A program made the translations under genes and the position numbers. The notes under the pieces were generated by a model. That model worked only from the letters and a program-made list of their open reading frames with translations. It was not told where the DNA came from and did no database searches. Of a DNA stretch of 64,000 nucleotides, positions 24,479-33,311 are shown piece after piece. How positions within the stretch are numbered: the stretch's first letter is position 1; every line of letters begins with the position of its first letter. This DNA comes from Hymenobacter aerophilus DSM 13606 (lineage in GTDB: Bacteria; Bacteroidota; Bacteroidia; Cytophagales; Hymenobacteraceae), in NCBI RefSeq assembly GCF_000382225.1, contig NZ_KB907800.1, forward strand, positions 1-64,000. The letters run 5' to 3'.

Positions 24479-26152
24479 ATGCCGCTTGATTTCTCGCTCC
24501 AGGCCAATGTTATCGACCTGTTTGCCAACACCATAATCCCCGCCACAGTGCACGTGGCCGGGGGCCGCATCCGGCAAATAGCGCCGCTGGGCCCCACCAC
24601 GCCCGACCCCGCCCTGCCCTACGCGCTGCCCGGTTTCGTGGATGCCCACGTGCACGTGGAAAGCTCGCTGCTGGTGCCCTCCGAGTTTGCCCGCCTGGCC
24701 GTTACGCACGGCACCGTCGCCACCGTCTCCGACCCGCACGAAATCGGCAACGTGCTGGGCGTGGCCGGCGTGAAGTACATGCTCGCCAACGCCGCCCAGG
24801 TACCGTTCAAGTTCTGCTTCGGGGCCCCCTCCTGCGTGCCGGCCACGCCCTTCGAAACGGCCGGCGCCGAAATAACCGCCGCCGACATCGAGGCCCTGTT
24901 TCGCGACCATCCCGAAATCGGCTACCTGGCCGAGATGATGAACTGGCCCGGCGTACTGAACCGCGACGAAGTGGTGATGGAGAAAATTGCCCTGGCCCGG
25001 CGCTACAACCGGCCCGTGGATGGCCACGCTCCCGGCCTGCTCGGCGACGATGCGCGCCGCTACGCCGGGGCCGGTATCAGCACCGACCACGAGTGCTTTA
25101 TGGCCGGCGAGGCCGTGGACAAGCTGGCGGCGGGTATGAAAATCCTGATTCGCGAAGGCTCGGCGGCCCGCAACTTCGAAGCCCTCATCGATCTGCTGCC
25201 CGAGCACTACGAGCACCTGATGTTCTGCTCCGACGACAAGCACCCCGACACGCTGCTGCTGGGCCACATCAACCAGCTCGTGCAACGCGCCGTGGCCCGT
25301 GGCCAGGATGTGTTGAAGGTGCTACGCGTGGCCTGCCGCAACCCCGTCGAGCACTACCGGCTGCCCGTGGGCCTGCTCCGCGAGGGCGACCCGGCCGACT
25401 TTATTGTGGTAGATGACCTGACGGATTTCCGCGTCCGCCAGACCTACCTCGACGGCGTGCTGGTGGCTGAAAACGGCGAAACGCTGATTCCGGCCGCGCC
25501 GGTGGAAGTCGTCAACAACTTCACGCCTCACGAGGTGCAGGCCCAGAATTTCGAGGTGCGCATCGCTCCGGACGGCCAGCCGGGCACCGAGGCAACCGTC
25601 CGCCTTATTGAGTGCTTCGATGGGCAGCTGATTACGGCCCGGCACGACGAGCCGGCGCTGGTAGAAAACGGCCTGGTAGTGCCCGACCTGAGCCGCGACA
25701 TGCTCAAGCTGACGGTGGTCAACCGCTACCACGCGGCCCCACCGGCGGTGGCCTTCATCCAAGGCTTCGGCCTGAACGGCGGCGCCCTGGCCAGCAGCGT
25801 CGGCCACGATTCGCACAACATCACGGCCGTGGGCGCCGACGACGCCAGCCTGGCTCGCGCCGTGCAGCTGGTAATGGACGCCCGCGGCGGCCTGGCCGTC
25901 GTGTCGCCCGATGGCACCGAACTGGTGCTGCCGCTGCCCGTGGCCGGCCTCATGTCGGACCAGCCCGGCCCGGACGTGGCGGCCACCTACTCGGCCGTCG
26001 ATGCGGCGGCCAAGGCCCTGGGCTCTCCGCTCCAGGCCCCGTTCATGACGCTTTCGTTTATGGCCCTGCTCGTCATCCCCAGCCTCAAGCTCAGCGACAA
26101 AGGCCTGTTTGATGGCGAGGCCTTCCGGTTCGTGGAGAACGTAGTGGCGTAA
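24479..26152 (+). CDS. ade: Adenine deaminase
   Basis: 557 residues, in the usual range for the Ade family. It converts adenine to hypoxanthine and ammonia in purine salvage. Amidohydrolase metal motifs: GFVDAHVHVESSLL (about 52-65), DPHEIGN, EMMNWPGVL, and DGHAPGL followed by STDHECF. The C-terminal domain is GRVGHDSHNI-like (SSVGHDSHNITAVGADD) and closes with ALLVIPSLKLSDKGLFD. The long in-frame extension upstream to 24182 covers the opposite-strand lipoprotein and is not used. It is divergent from the cmk group. Confidence 0.92.
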   Translation: MPLDFSLQANVIDLFANTIIPATVHVAGGRIRQIAPLGPTTPDPALPYALPGFVDAHVHVESSLLVPSEFARLAVTHGTVATVSDPHEIGNVLGVAGVKYMLANAAQVPFKFCFGAPSCVPATPFETAGAEITAADIEALFRDHPEIGYLAEMMNWPGVLNRDEVVMEKIALARRYNRPVDGHAPGLLGDDARRYAGAGISTDHECFMAGEAVDKLAAGMKILIREGSAARNFEALIDLLPEHYEHLMFCSDDKHPDTLLLGHINQLVQRAVARGQDVLKVLRVACRNPVEHYRLPVGLLREGDPADFIVVDDLTDFRVRQTYLDGVLVAENGETLIPAAPVEVVNNFTPHEVQAQNFEVRIAPDGQPGTEATVRLIECFDGQLITARHDEPALVENGLVVPDLSRDMLKLTVVNRYHAAPPAVAFIQGFGLNGGALASSVGHDSHNITAVGADDASLARAVQLVMDARGGLAVVSPDGTELVLPLPVAGLMSDQPGPDVAATYSAVDAAAKALGSPLQAPFMTLSFMALLVIPSLKLSDKGLFDGEAFRFVENVVA

Positions 26153-26163
26153 AAATAGCTCCA

Positions 26164-26326
26164 AGCTGTAAGCTACAAGCGGCAAGCTGACGGCCTGTCA
26201 TCCTGAGTAAAGCGAAGGACCTCACTACGCTTGAACGACCGTAATAACGACTCGTCTTTACGCAATGAGGTCCTTCGCTTTACCCAGGATGACAGGCCGT
26301 CAGCTTGCCGCTTGTAGCTTACAGCT
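26164..26326. repeat. Composite palindrome with 61-bp arms
   Basis: The outer word AGCTGTAAGCTACAAGCGGC runs straight into a TGTCATCCTGAG arm (hinge TAAAGC, then GAAGGACCTCA). The right side mirrors the whole 61 bp with one mismatch noted. The loop is about 41 nt. It fills the spacer between ade and the response regulator gene, which converge here. Confidence 0.92.
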
Positions 26327-26334
26327 CCTCAAAC

Positions 26335-26736
26335 CTAAAACCGCTTTTCCAGCAGCTTGCTCAGCTTTTCCTCCGTCAGGGGCTTGGCCAGGTACTCCAC
26401 GTTGGGGTACTGGGCCACGCGGGCAGTGTCGGCGGCGTGCATGGAGGTGGTGAGCACGGCCATCACGGTTTTCTCGCGCACTTCCGGGGGCAGGGCGCTG
26501 AAGAGCTTCAGGAATTCGAAGCCGTCCATGCCGGGCATTTTCAGGTCCACAAACACCAGGTCGGGGGCGCGGGCTTCCTCCTTCTCACTGCCCCAAATTT
26601 GCTGGTACGCCTGCTCGGCTTTGTGGTAAGTGTACACCTGTTCGGCCACTTCGAGGCGGCTGAGCAGGCGGTTGTTGAGGAAGCTGGTGGTTTCGTTATC
26701 GTCGACTAAAACGATGCTGCGGAGCCTGGATGCCAT
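26335..26736 (-). CDS. Stand-alone response regulator receiver protein
   Basis: 133 residues from the ATG at 26736. Single CheY-like receiver: VLVDDNETT (acid pocket DD at about 11-12), VFVDLKMPGMDGFEF with the phospho-acceptor Asp at about 64, TTSMHAAD (switch Thr) and YLAKPL (Lys). No output domain, so it probably works in a phosphorelay or by protein contact. No sensor kinase gene is nearby. Confidence 0.85.
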   Translation of the reverse strand: MASRLRSIVLVDDNETTSFLNNRLLSRLEVAEQVYTYHKAEQAYQQIWGSEKEEARAPDLVFVDLKMPGMDGFEFLKLFSALPPEVREKTVMAVLTTSMHAADTARVAQYPNVEYLAKPLTEEKLSKLLEKRF

Positions 26737-26777
26737 ACCGGAAGCGGAGTAAAAAGCGGGAGGAAAAGCGTAACCGG

Positions 26778-27755
26778 CTACAGCCAGCCTTGTTCGCGCA
26801 TCCACTCGTCGTTGTAGATTTTGCCGAGGTAGCGCGTGCCGTGGTCGGGCAGAACGATGACCATCGTGTCGTCTTCCTGCAGGTGCTCGCGGGCGTATTC
26901 GAGGGCCCCGAACACGGCCGAACCGCACGACCAGCCCACAAACAGGCCTTCTTCCTTGGCCAGCCGGCGCGTCATCAGGGCCGCATCCTTGTCGGTTACC
27001 TTAATGAAGAGGTCAATCAGGTCGAAATCGACGTTTTTGGGCAGAATATCTTCGCCGATGCCTTCGGTTTTGTACGAGTAAATCTCGTTCTCATCGAAGA
27101 TGCCCGTCTCCTTGTACTTCTTGAACACCGAGCCGTAGGTGTCGAGGCCGATGGAGACAATGGCCGGGTTCTGCTCCTTTAGGAACTTGCCGGTGCCGCA
27201 GATGGTGCCGCCCGTGCCTACGCCGGCCGCGAAGTGCGTGATGTTGCCCTCAGTCTGCGCCCAAATTTCGGGGCCCGTGGTTTCGTAGTGGGCCTCGGCG
27301 TTGGAGGGGTTATCGTACTGGTTGGGGTAGAACGAGTTCGGAATTTCGGCGTTCAGCTTGCGGGCAATGGAGTAGTAGCTGCGCGGGTCGTCGGCCGGCA
27401 CGTTGGTGGGGCACACGATTACCTCGGCGCCCACGGCTTTCAGAATGTCCTGCTTTTCCTTGCTCTGCTTGTCGCTCATTGTGAAGATGCACTTGTAGCC
27501 GCGGGCAATGGCCGTGAGGGCCAGGCCCATGCCGGTGTTGCCGCTGGTGCCCTCGATGATGGTGCCGCCGGGCTTCAGCAGACCCGCTTTTTCGGCGTCG
27601 TCAATCATTTTCACGGCCATCCGGTCCTTCACCGAGTTGCCGGGATTGAAGTACTCCACTTTAGCCAGCACGGTGCCTTTGATGCCGTCCGTTACTTTAT
27701 TGAGCTTCACCAGCGGCGTGTTGCCGATGGTTTCAACGATATTATTGAAATACAT
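26778..27755 (-). CDS. PLP-dependent cysteine synthase / cystathionine beta-synthase family protein
   Basis: 325 residues. Fold-type II PLP enzyme: the Schiff-base Lys is in NPGNSVKDRM (about 38-47), the phosphate loop is GTSGNTGMG and the Gly-rich segment is GVGTGGTICGTGKFL. The loop FVGWSCGSAVFGAL closes the site. No C-terminal CBS domains are present. The SNAEAHYETTGPEI segment matches enzymes between O-acetylserine sulfhydrylase and cystathionine beta-synthase, so either cysteine or cystathionine synthesis is possible. It lies 41 bp upstream of the response regulator on the same strand. Confidence 0.87.
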   Translation of the reverse strand: MYFNNIVETIGNTPLVKLNKVTDGIKGTVLAKVEYFNPGNSVKDRMAVKMIDDAEKAGLLKPGGTIIEGTSGNTGMGLALTAIARGYKCIFTMSDKQSKEKQDILKAVGAEVIVCPTNVPADDPRSYYSIARKLNAEIPNSFYPNQYDNPSNAEAHYETTGPEIWAQTEGNITHFAAGVGTGGTICGTGKFLKEQNPAIVSIGLDTYGSVFKKYKETGIFDENEIYSYKTEGIGEDILPKNVDFDLIDLFIKVTDKDAALMTRRLAKEEGLFVGWSCGSAVFGALEYAREHLQEDDTMVIVLPDHGTRYLGKIYNDEWMREQGWL

Positions 27756-27778
27756 ATGTCAGGGGTGGTTTGCGTCCG

Positions 27779-27786
27779 CAAAGGTA
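27779..27786 (-). promoter_or_regulatory. -7 box (TACCTTTG) for the cysteine synthase family gene
   Basis: Exact TAnnTTTG on the minus strand, 23 bp before the start codon. Confidence 0.5.
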
Positions 27787-27816
27787 ACTTTTCTTGAGCT
27801 GTTAGCGGACAACTGT

Positions 27817-27913
27817 ACGTCATTCAGAGCGGAGCGAAAAATCGCGCGTGCTGACGTTGCTGTTCAAGCTTAACATCAGCACGCGCGATGCTTCGCTCCG
27901 CTCTGAATGACGT
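27817..27913. repeat. CGTCATTCAGAGC palindrome
   Basis: Arms of 38 nt beginning ACGTCATTCAGAGCGGAGCG, with the hinge GGAGC mirrored in the right arm and a 21-nt loop. One GAAAAATC/GATGC mismatch patch. It sits between divergent promoters of the cysteine synthase family gene and sucD. Confidence 0.9.
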
Positions 27914-27951
27914 TCTTTGCAATAAGGCCAAACGGCTAAACTAGAAAACCC

Positions 27952-27959
27952 TACTTTTG
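27952..27959 (+). promoter_or_regulatory. -7 box (TACTTTTG) for sucD
   Basis: Exact TAnnTTTG 66 bp upstream of the sucD ATG. Confidence 0.5.
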
Positions 27960-28025
27960 CGCTGCCGCCCGCGCGGCGGCCGCTGTTCCCACTTCCACGA
28001 AGCAATTTCCGCTAATCCCCCTTTT

Positions 28026-28907
28026 ATGAGTGTTCTGGTAAACAAGGATTCTAAAGTGTTGGTGCAGGGTTTCACGGGCTCCGAAGGCTCGTTCCACGCC
28101 CAGCAGATGATTGAGTACGGCACCCAGGTAGTGGGCGGCGTAACGCCCGGCAAAGGCGGCACCCAGCACCTGGAGCGCCCCGTGTTCAACACCATGGCCG
28201 AGGCCGTTGCCGAAACCGGCGCCGACACCAGCATCATTTTCGTGCCCCCCGCTTTCGCCGCCGACGCCATTATGGAGGCCGCCGACGCCGGCATCAAAGT
28301 TATCGTCACCATCACCGAGGGCATCCCGACCAAGGACATGATTGCGGTGAAGGAGTACCTGAAGGGCCGCGAGGGCCTGCGCATGATCGGGCCCAACTGC
28401 CCCGGCGTCATGACGGCCGGCGAGTGCAAAGTGGGCATCATGCCCGGCTTCATCTTCCAGAAAGGCAAAATCGGTATTGTTTCCAAGTCGGGTACCCTGA
28501 CCTACGAAGCCGTTGACCAGCTCACCAAAGCCGGCCTGGGCCAGACCACGGCCATCGGCATCGGCGGCGACCCGATTATCGGTACTACCACCAAGGAGGC
28601 CGTAGAAATGCTCATGAACGACCCCGAAACCGAGGGCATCGTGATGATTGGCGAAATCGGTGGCGGCATGGAAGCCGAAGCCGCCCGCTGGATCAAGGAA
28701 ACCGGTAACAAGAAGCCCGTGGTAGGTTTCATTGCCGGTCAGACCGCCCCCGCCGGCCGCCGCATGGGCCACGCCGGCGCCATCGTAGGCGGCGCCGACG
28801 ACACGGCCGCCGCCAAAATGGCCATCATGCGCGAGTGCGGCATCCACGTAGTGGATTCGCCCGCCGAAATCGGTGAGACGATGCTGAAAGTGCTGGGCGG
28901 CAAGTAA
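28026..28907 (+). CDS. sucD: Succinate-CoA ligase, alpha subunit
   Basis: 293 residues. SucD binds CoA and carries the phospho-His in the TCA-cycle step succinyl-CoA to succinate. Features: CoA-binding [22 protein letters not shown] (about 11-32), [21 protein letters not shown], and the active-site His in [10 protein letters not shown]. The sucC partner is not adjacent, as is usual in many Bacteroidota. The ATG at 28026 gives the family N-terminus [12 protein letters not shown] terminator follows. Confidence 0.94.
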   Translation: MSVLVNKDSKVLVQGFTGSEGSFHAQQMIEYGTQVVGGVTPGKGGTQHLERPVFNTMAEAVAETGADTSIIFVPPAFAADAIMEAADAGIKVIVTITEGIPTKDMIAVKEYLKGREGLRMIGPNCPGVMTAGECKVGIMPGFIFQKGKIGIVSKSGTLTYEAVDQLTKAGLGQTTAIGIGGDPIIGTTTKEAVEMLMNDPETEGIVMIGEIGGGMEAEAARWIKETGNKKPVVGFIAGQTAPAGRRMGHAGAIVGGADDTAAAKMAIMRECGIHVVDSPAEIGETMLKVLGGK

Positions 28908-28929
28908 GCTGCGCTATCAACATACACTG

Positions 28930-28965
28930 AAAAGGCCTCAGCTTCTGCTGAGGCCTTTCTGTTTT
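28930..28965. terminator. Bidirectional intrinsic terminator
   Basis: AAAGGCCTCAGC-TTCT-GCTGAGGCCTTT stem with a T-rich tail on the plus strand and an A/T flank on the other, between convergent sucD and the 218-aa gene. Confidence 0.85.
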
Positions 28966-29620
28966 ATTGCCCCTGGATCAGATAACGAGAGATACTTTTG
29001 GCACCATATTCGGCAGATAGCGAATCTACTCGCTCGCACAGCCTCTGCATTTGCAATTCGGCTTGCTCAACAGCCATTGCCAAATCGGCTACTTCAACCC
29101 GGATGATTGGCGTCGTAGGCGGGTAGAATTCCTCCCCTTCATCTTCACAAATGATGTTGAGGTAATCCTGCTCCCGGATGGCTTTAGGAGCAGGATGGCC
29201 TTCAAGGCAGAAGTATCCCTCCTGAAACTGCGGCGCCAATAGTACCTTCCAGTCATATACAGTGGAAATTGTACTACAACACTGCGGAAAAAGCACAGGC
29301 AGATCGTCTATAATCAGAATTGCGCCACCAAACAGGGCACACGATTCTACTACCGGAACACGCTTATTTTCCGTCACTTCCAGATGCGCATCTATAAGTC
29401 GGCGCAAATCATCCACTGCCAAACTGTCCGCCCGAAGATACCTACTACTCTTAACTGCCGGGAGGTGCTGGGTAAAGCCGCTCAGCCGAAGAATTTTTGC
29501 CTCAAATTCCTCCCAGTCCGACGGGTTCTGCCAGAAGGCGCCTGATGGTCTGGCTCCAATCTGGTCCCAATGAATGATAGATGCTGGCAACTCAAAAACG
29601 GGCAACACAGCTATACTCAT
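28964..29620 (-). CDS. Hypothetical protein, lower GC
   Basis: 218 residues, soluble, acidic. Notable segments are ESCALFGGAILIIDDLPVLFPQCCSTIS (with paired Cys) and VYDWKVLL, and a C-terminal helical part AMAVEQAELQMQRLCERVDS. The composition and the short FGGA.L.ID..PVL.PQCC block recall solitary immunity-type proteins of polymorphic toxin systems, but no toxin gene is adjacent and this is only a resemblance. GC is lower than that of its neighbours. Confidence 0.55.
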   Translation of the reverse strand: MSIAVLPVFELPASIIHWDQIGARPSGAFWQNPSDWEEFEAKILRLSGFTQHLPAVKSSRYLRADSLAVDDLRRLIDAHLEVTENKRVPVVESCALFGGAILIIDDLPVLFPQCCSTISTVYDWKVLLAPQFQEGYFCLEGHPAPKAIREQDYLNIICEDEGEEFYPPTTPIIRVEVADLAMAVEQAELQMQRLCERVDSLSAEYGAKSISRYLIQGQ

Positions 29621-29631
29621 CAGCTATTTTT

Positions 29632-30369
29632 TTACTTCCCCCCCGTCTGCCCGCCCAGGTTCACCACGATACCTAGCTGGAAGACCGAGTTGGCGGCTTT
29701 CAGGTATTTACGGTGCTTGAGGCCGAAGTTGTAGCCGCTGATGAACTGGCCATCGAGCGGGCCGATGAGCTTGACGCGGGCGTAGGTGATGGGCTCGAAC
29801 AGGATGTTGTCTTCGTTGAAAGCGGGCTGGCCATTGAGGCGAAAATCGGTGAGCGTGACGTAGCTGGCGCGCAGGGCCGTGCCGTAGGTCAGGGGCCAGT
29901 CGCGGCCGAGCAGGTAGTAGCTTTTCTTCTCCTTGCTCGTGTAGTTCACCTGCACGAAATACTTGTTCAGGCCCGCCTCCAGGGTGCGCGTGATGCCCTC
30001 GGTGGGGTTGCGCTCCACGCGCTTGGTGCGGCCGCCGCCGTAGCCGCCGTAAATTTCCAGCACCCGCTTGTCGGGCAGGCGGGTGAAGTAGCCCAGGCCC
30101 AGCTCGGCAAAGTCTTGGTCGACGGCTTCCTTCTTTATATTGGTGTGCAGAAACGAGGCCGAGCCCATCACGCCGATGTGGTCGGAGAGGGCGTAGGCGC
30201 CCTGCAGGGCCGTGTTCTGGCTGAGGTTGGTGTGCACGCCGGCGCTCCACTCGCCCTTCTGGGTAAGCAGCGGCACCTGGGGCGGGGGCGGAAAGTAGAG
30301 CGACGCGCAGCCCGTGAGCAGCAGGAGCGGAAGGAGCAGGCCGAAAAGCGCGCGGAGTCGAAAAAGCAT
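29632..30369 (-). CDS. Outer-membrane lipoprotein, predicted beta-rich
   Basis: 245 residues. The lipoprotein signal ends with the lipobox LLTGC at about residue 21. The mature part alternates strands: EWSAGVHTNLSQNTALQGAYAL, VMGSASFLH, YGGYGGGRTKRVERN. It ends FQLGIVVNLGG, a barrel-like closing strand. A family of such lipid-anchored small barrels occurs in Bacteroidota; no function known. Its stop lies 11 bp from the start of the downstream 218-aa gene, which suggests one transcript. Confidence 0.62.
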   Translation of the reverse strand: MLFRLRALFGLLLPLLLLTGCASLYFPPPPQVPLLTQKGEWSAGVHTNLSQNTALQGAYALSDHIGVMGSASFLHTNIKKEAVDQDFAELGLGYFTRLPDKRVLEIYGGYGGGRTKRVERNPTEGITRTLEAGLNKYFVQVNYTSKEKKSYYLLGRDWPLTYGTALRASYVTLTDFRLNGQPAFNEDNILFEPITYARVKLIGPLDGQFISGYNFGLKHRKYLKAANSVFQLGIVVNLGGQTGGK

Positions 30370-30545
30370 GAACCGGGAAATGAAGCCGATGCGGGAAGAT
30401 AGAAAAGCGGCGCCAGAGTTGACGGCAATGCCACCGCCCGGGCCCCGGCTGCCGACCTAACGCACCCGGCCGGGCTTCGTTGCGTAGCCGCAAGCGCGGC
30501 AGTTGCGTACAGAGGGCGGGACCTGCTCCCGCCAAACCTGTTTGT

Positions 30546-31952
30546 ATGCCCGCAACTCCTTACGACGCCCTGATTATCGGCTCCGGCCAGGCCGGCAACC
30601 CGCTGGCTTATGCGCTGGCCGAAGCCGGCCGGCGCGTGGCCCTTATCGAAAGTGCCCACCTGGGCGGCTCGTGCGTCAACTACGGCTGCGCGCCTACCAA
30701 AATGCTGCTGGCTTCGGCTCAGCGGGCTCATTTGGTGCGCACGGCCGGCGAGCTGGGCATCCGCGCGCCCGAGCCCGTGGTGGATTTTGCCGCCATAGTA
30801 GCCCGCAAAGACCGGCTGACCCAGGACTCGCGCAACGGAATCGAGCAGAGCCTGACCACCGAGCACCCCAACATCCGGCTGGTGCGCGGCCGCGCCCGCT
30901 TCACGGCTCCCAATACGCTGCATGTTGATTTGCACGACAAGAAAGCCGGCCACGAACAACTGACGGCTCCGCTTATCTTCATCAACACCGGCACGCGGGC
31001 GGCGGTGCCCCTCATTGCGGGCCTCGAAGCCAGCGGCTACCTCACCAACGACACGCTGCTACTGGGCCTGACGGAGCTACCCGAACACCTGCTCATTCTG
31101 GGCGGCAGCTACATCGGCGTCGAGTTCGGGCAGATGTTTCGCCGCCTGGGTTCGCGCGTGACCATCATCGAAACCTCGGCCACCCTCATGGACCGCGAAG
31201 ACACCGACGTGAGCCGGCCGCTGCAGGAATTGTTGCAGGCCGAAGGCGTAGAGCTGGTGCTCGAAGCCGAAGCCCGGCACGTTTCGCGCAACGAGGCGGA
31301 CGTGCTCACGCTCACGGTCGACACGCCCGGCGGCGAGCGGCGCCTGCGCGGCACGCACCTGCTGGTGGCCACCGGCCGCGTGCCCAACACCGATGCGCTG
31401 GACCTGCAGTTAGCGGGCATTCCGACCGATGAAGACGGCTACGTTCAGGTAGACGACGATTTGCGCACGCCCGCTAAAGGCGTGTACGCCCTCGGCGACG
31501 TGAAGGGCGGCCCCCAGTTCACCCACATCAGCTACGACGATTACCGCATCGTGCGCGACCAGCTGCTGCACGGCCGCCCGCGCAACTACCACGAGCGGCC
31601 CGTGCCGTATGTAGTGTTCACCGAACCGCAGCTGGGCCGCATCGGGCTTTCCAAAGACCAGGCCCGCGAAAAAGGCGTGCCTTTCCGGGTGAGCCGGCTG
31701 CCAGCCAGCACCATCGGGCGGGCCGTGGAAACGGGCCGCACCGAAGGTTTCGTGGAGGTGCTGGTAGGCGACGACGACCGGCTGCTGGGCGCGGCCGTAT
31801 TGTGCGAGCAGGGCGGCGAAATCATGACCATGTTTCAGCTGGCCATGACGGGCGGGTTGCGCTATCAGCAGCTCGAAAACCTCGTTGTTGCCCACCCCAC
31901 CTGGGCCGAAGTGCTCAACAACGCCTTCCAGAAGCTGGGGCGGGGGCAGTAG
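30546..31952 (+). CDS. Mercuric-reductase-like FAD-dependent disulfide oxidoreductase
   Basis: 468 residues. Group I pyridine-nucleotide disulfide oxidoreductase. FAD loop IIGSGQAGNPLA (about 9-20), redox pair in GGSCVNYGCAPTK (CxxxxC, about 40-52), NAD loop ILGGSYIGVEFGQM, second FAD motif VYALGDVKGGPQF and the C-terminal VVAHPTWAEVLNNAF His-Pro-Thr dimer motif. It lacks the N-terminal heavy-metal domain and the C-terminal vicinal Cys of true MerA, and no mer regulator is nearby. It is therefore better called a MerA/dihydrolipoamide dehydrogenase relative of unknown substrate. Confidence 0.85.
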   Translation: MPATPYDALIIGSGQAGNPLAYALAEAGRRVALIESAHLGGSCVNYGCAPTKMLLASAQRAHLVRTAGELGIRAPEPVVDFAAIVARKDRLTQDSRNGIEQSLTTEHPNIRLVRGRARFTAPNTLHVDLHDKKAGHEQLTAPLIFINTGTRAAVPLIAGLEASGYLTNDTLLLGLTELPEHLLILGGSYIGVEFGQMFRRLGSRVTIIETSATLMDREDTDVSRPLQELLQAEGVELVLEAEARHVSRNEADVLTLTVDTPGGERRLRGTHLLVATGRVPNTDALDLQLAGIPTDEDGYVQVDDDLRTPAKGVYALGDVKGGPQFTHISYDDYRIVRDQLLHGRPRNYHERPVPYVVFTEPQLGRIGLSKDQAREKGVPFRVSRLPASTIGRAVETGRTEGFVEVLVGDDDRLLGAAVLCEQGGEIMTMFQLAMTGGLRYQQLENLVVAHPTWAEVLNNAFQKLGRGQ

Positions 31953-32180
31953 CGCACGTAATCAAGAGTTCAGTTTATTTCCGCCATCAACTCAGCAGCT
32001 AGAGACGTGCCTGAGCTGCCAGCCACCACATACCTTCCATGCGGGAACAGCTGTTTGACGCGAAGTAAATGGCTTAAGGCTATTTTTTGGCTTTGATCAA
32101 ACCGTTTTGTATCCGGCATTGGATGAGGTTGCCGCCGGATATACCGGACTACACTGCTCCAAGTCTTCGCTGACGAAAAT

Positions 32181-32226
32181 AAATGTATCACAAGTTTCAA
32201 TAATTACTGAAACTTGTGATACATTT
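32181..32226. promoter_or_regulatory. Operator-like perfect palindrome, 19-bp arms
   Basis: AAATGTATCACAAGTTTCA and its exact reverse complement separated by 8 nt. Unlike the other spacer palindromes it occurs once, is AT-rich and has the size of a dimeric or tetrameric regulator site. It lies about 60 bp upstream of an operon that encodes a GbsR/MarR-type regulator. Confidence 0.65.
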
Positions 32227-32227
32227 G
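32220..32227 (+). promoter_or_regulatory. -7 box (TACATTTG) overlapping the palindrome
   Basis: Exact TAnnTTTG whose first seven bases are inside the right arm of the palindrome, so a bound regulator would block sigma factor access. A start site near 32233 would leave a leader of about 55 nt before the ATG at 32288. Confidence 0.6.
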
Positions 32228-32287
32228 ATCTTGGCTGGATTGTCAGTTGCCGGAACTCCCTGGTTTCTGAATTCCCCACCGATCCGG

Positions 32288-33208
32288 ATGCAGCAGGCCA
32301 AAATGATTATTGCCGGAGGCAACGGCTTTCTGGGCCAGCACTTGCAGCAGCATTTCCGCGGCTTGGGCTACGAAGTTGTTATTCTGAGCCGCTCGACCAA
32401 GCCCCGGCCGGGCCACGTGCACTGGGACGCTCAGACCCTGGGTTCCTGGACGGCCGAGTTGGAGGGTGCCGACGTGCTGGTGAATATGGCCGGCCGCACC
32501 GTAGACTGCCGCTATACGGCTGCCAACCACCACCAGATTATGGTTAGCCGCCTTGATAGCACGCGGCTGCTGGGCCGGGCTGTGGCCGCTTGCCAGCAGC
32601 CGCCCAAGGTGTGGCTTAATTCTTCCACTGCCACCATATACGCCGATACGCCAGGCACGCAACCGGCCAATACCGAAGCCAACGGAGTTATCGGGGAGGG
32701 GTTCTCGGTGGAAGCCGCGCGGGCCTGGGAGGCTGCTTTTACCGAGGCGCAGCGGCCGGCTACGCGCCAAGTAGCGCTTCGCACCTCCATTGTGCTGGGC
32801 ACTGATGGCGGGGCGTTTCCGGTAATGGCACGGCTGGCCAGGCTAGGGCTATGCTCGCCGCAGGGCAACGGCCGGCAGTGGATTAGCTGGCTGCACATCA
32901 CCGATTTTTGCCGGGCTGTCGAGTTTCTTATCAACACCTCAACGGCCAGCGGCGCTTTCAATGTGTGCGCTCCTAATCCGCTCCCCAACCGCGAGTTTAA
33001 CCAGCAGTTGCGCGAGCGGCTGCGGCCCTGGCTGGTGCTACCGCAGCCCCGGTGGCTGCTGGAAATCGGGGCCTTCGTGCTGCGCACGGAAACAGAGCTT
33101 ATTCTGAAAAGCCGCAAAGTATATCCCCAACGCCTGCTTGATTTGGGCTTTGAATTCCGCTACGCGCACTGTGCCGATGCGCTAGACGACTTGCTGGCAG
33201 CAAAGTAG
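32288..33208 (+). CDS. TIGR01777 family NAD(P)-binding oxidoreductase (epimerase, DUF1731)
   Basis: 306 residues from the ATG at 32288; an ATG at 32303 is also possible. Rossmann loop IIAGGNGFLGQHL (about 7-19). Mid-protein segments VLVNMAGRTVDCRY, VWLNSSTATIYADTPG and RTSIVLGTDGGAFPVM are typical of the YfcH/SulA-like family. The C-terminal DUF1731 part is RWLLEIGAFVLRTETELILKS and YPQRLLDLGFEFRY. Substrate unknown. It is the first gene after the palindrome and probably the head of a four-gene operon. Confidence 0.87.
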   Translation: MQQAKMIIAGGNGFLGQHLQQHFRGLGYEVVILSRSTKPRPGHVHWDAQTLGSWTAELEGADVLVNMAGRTVDCRYTAANHHQIMVSRLDSTRLLGRAVAACQQPPKVWLNSSTATIYADTPGTQPANTEANGVIGEGFSVEAARAWEAAFTEAQRPATRQVALRTSIVLGTDGGAFPVMARLARLGLCSPQGNGRQWISWLHITDFCRAVEFLINTSTASGAFNVCAPNPLPNREFNQQLRERLRPWLVLPQPRWLLEIGAFVLRTETELILKSRKVYPQRLLDLGFEFRYAHCADALDDLLAAK

Positions 33209-33311
33209 GCGCGGCGCGGACTCGTAACGGCCGGTAGTGCTGGCCAGCACAGGCGGCAGTCATGCGGATCAACGCAATATTTACCAGGCAGCCCTCCAAA
33301 CAAAACCAATC

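Larger units (their letters stand above)
31953..32287. other. Spacer with operator-like palindrome
   Basis: Apart from the palindrome and promoter box listed separately I see no gene. A 76-codon minus-strand frame at 31970-32200 has no family or signal and overlaps the palindrome. Confidence 0.5.

Noticed and set aside
30546..31952. merA mercuric reductase with resistance operon
   Set aside because: No N-terminal metal domain, no C-terminal vicinal Cys and no mer genes nearby; called only as a family relative.
31970..32200. 76-codon minus-strand gene
   Set aside because: Overlaps the operator-like palindrome, has no family resemblance or ribosome-site support.
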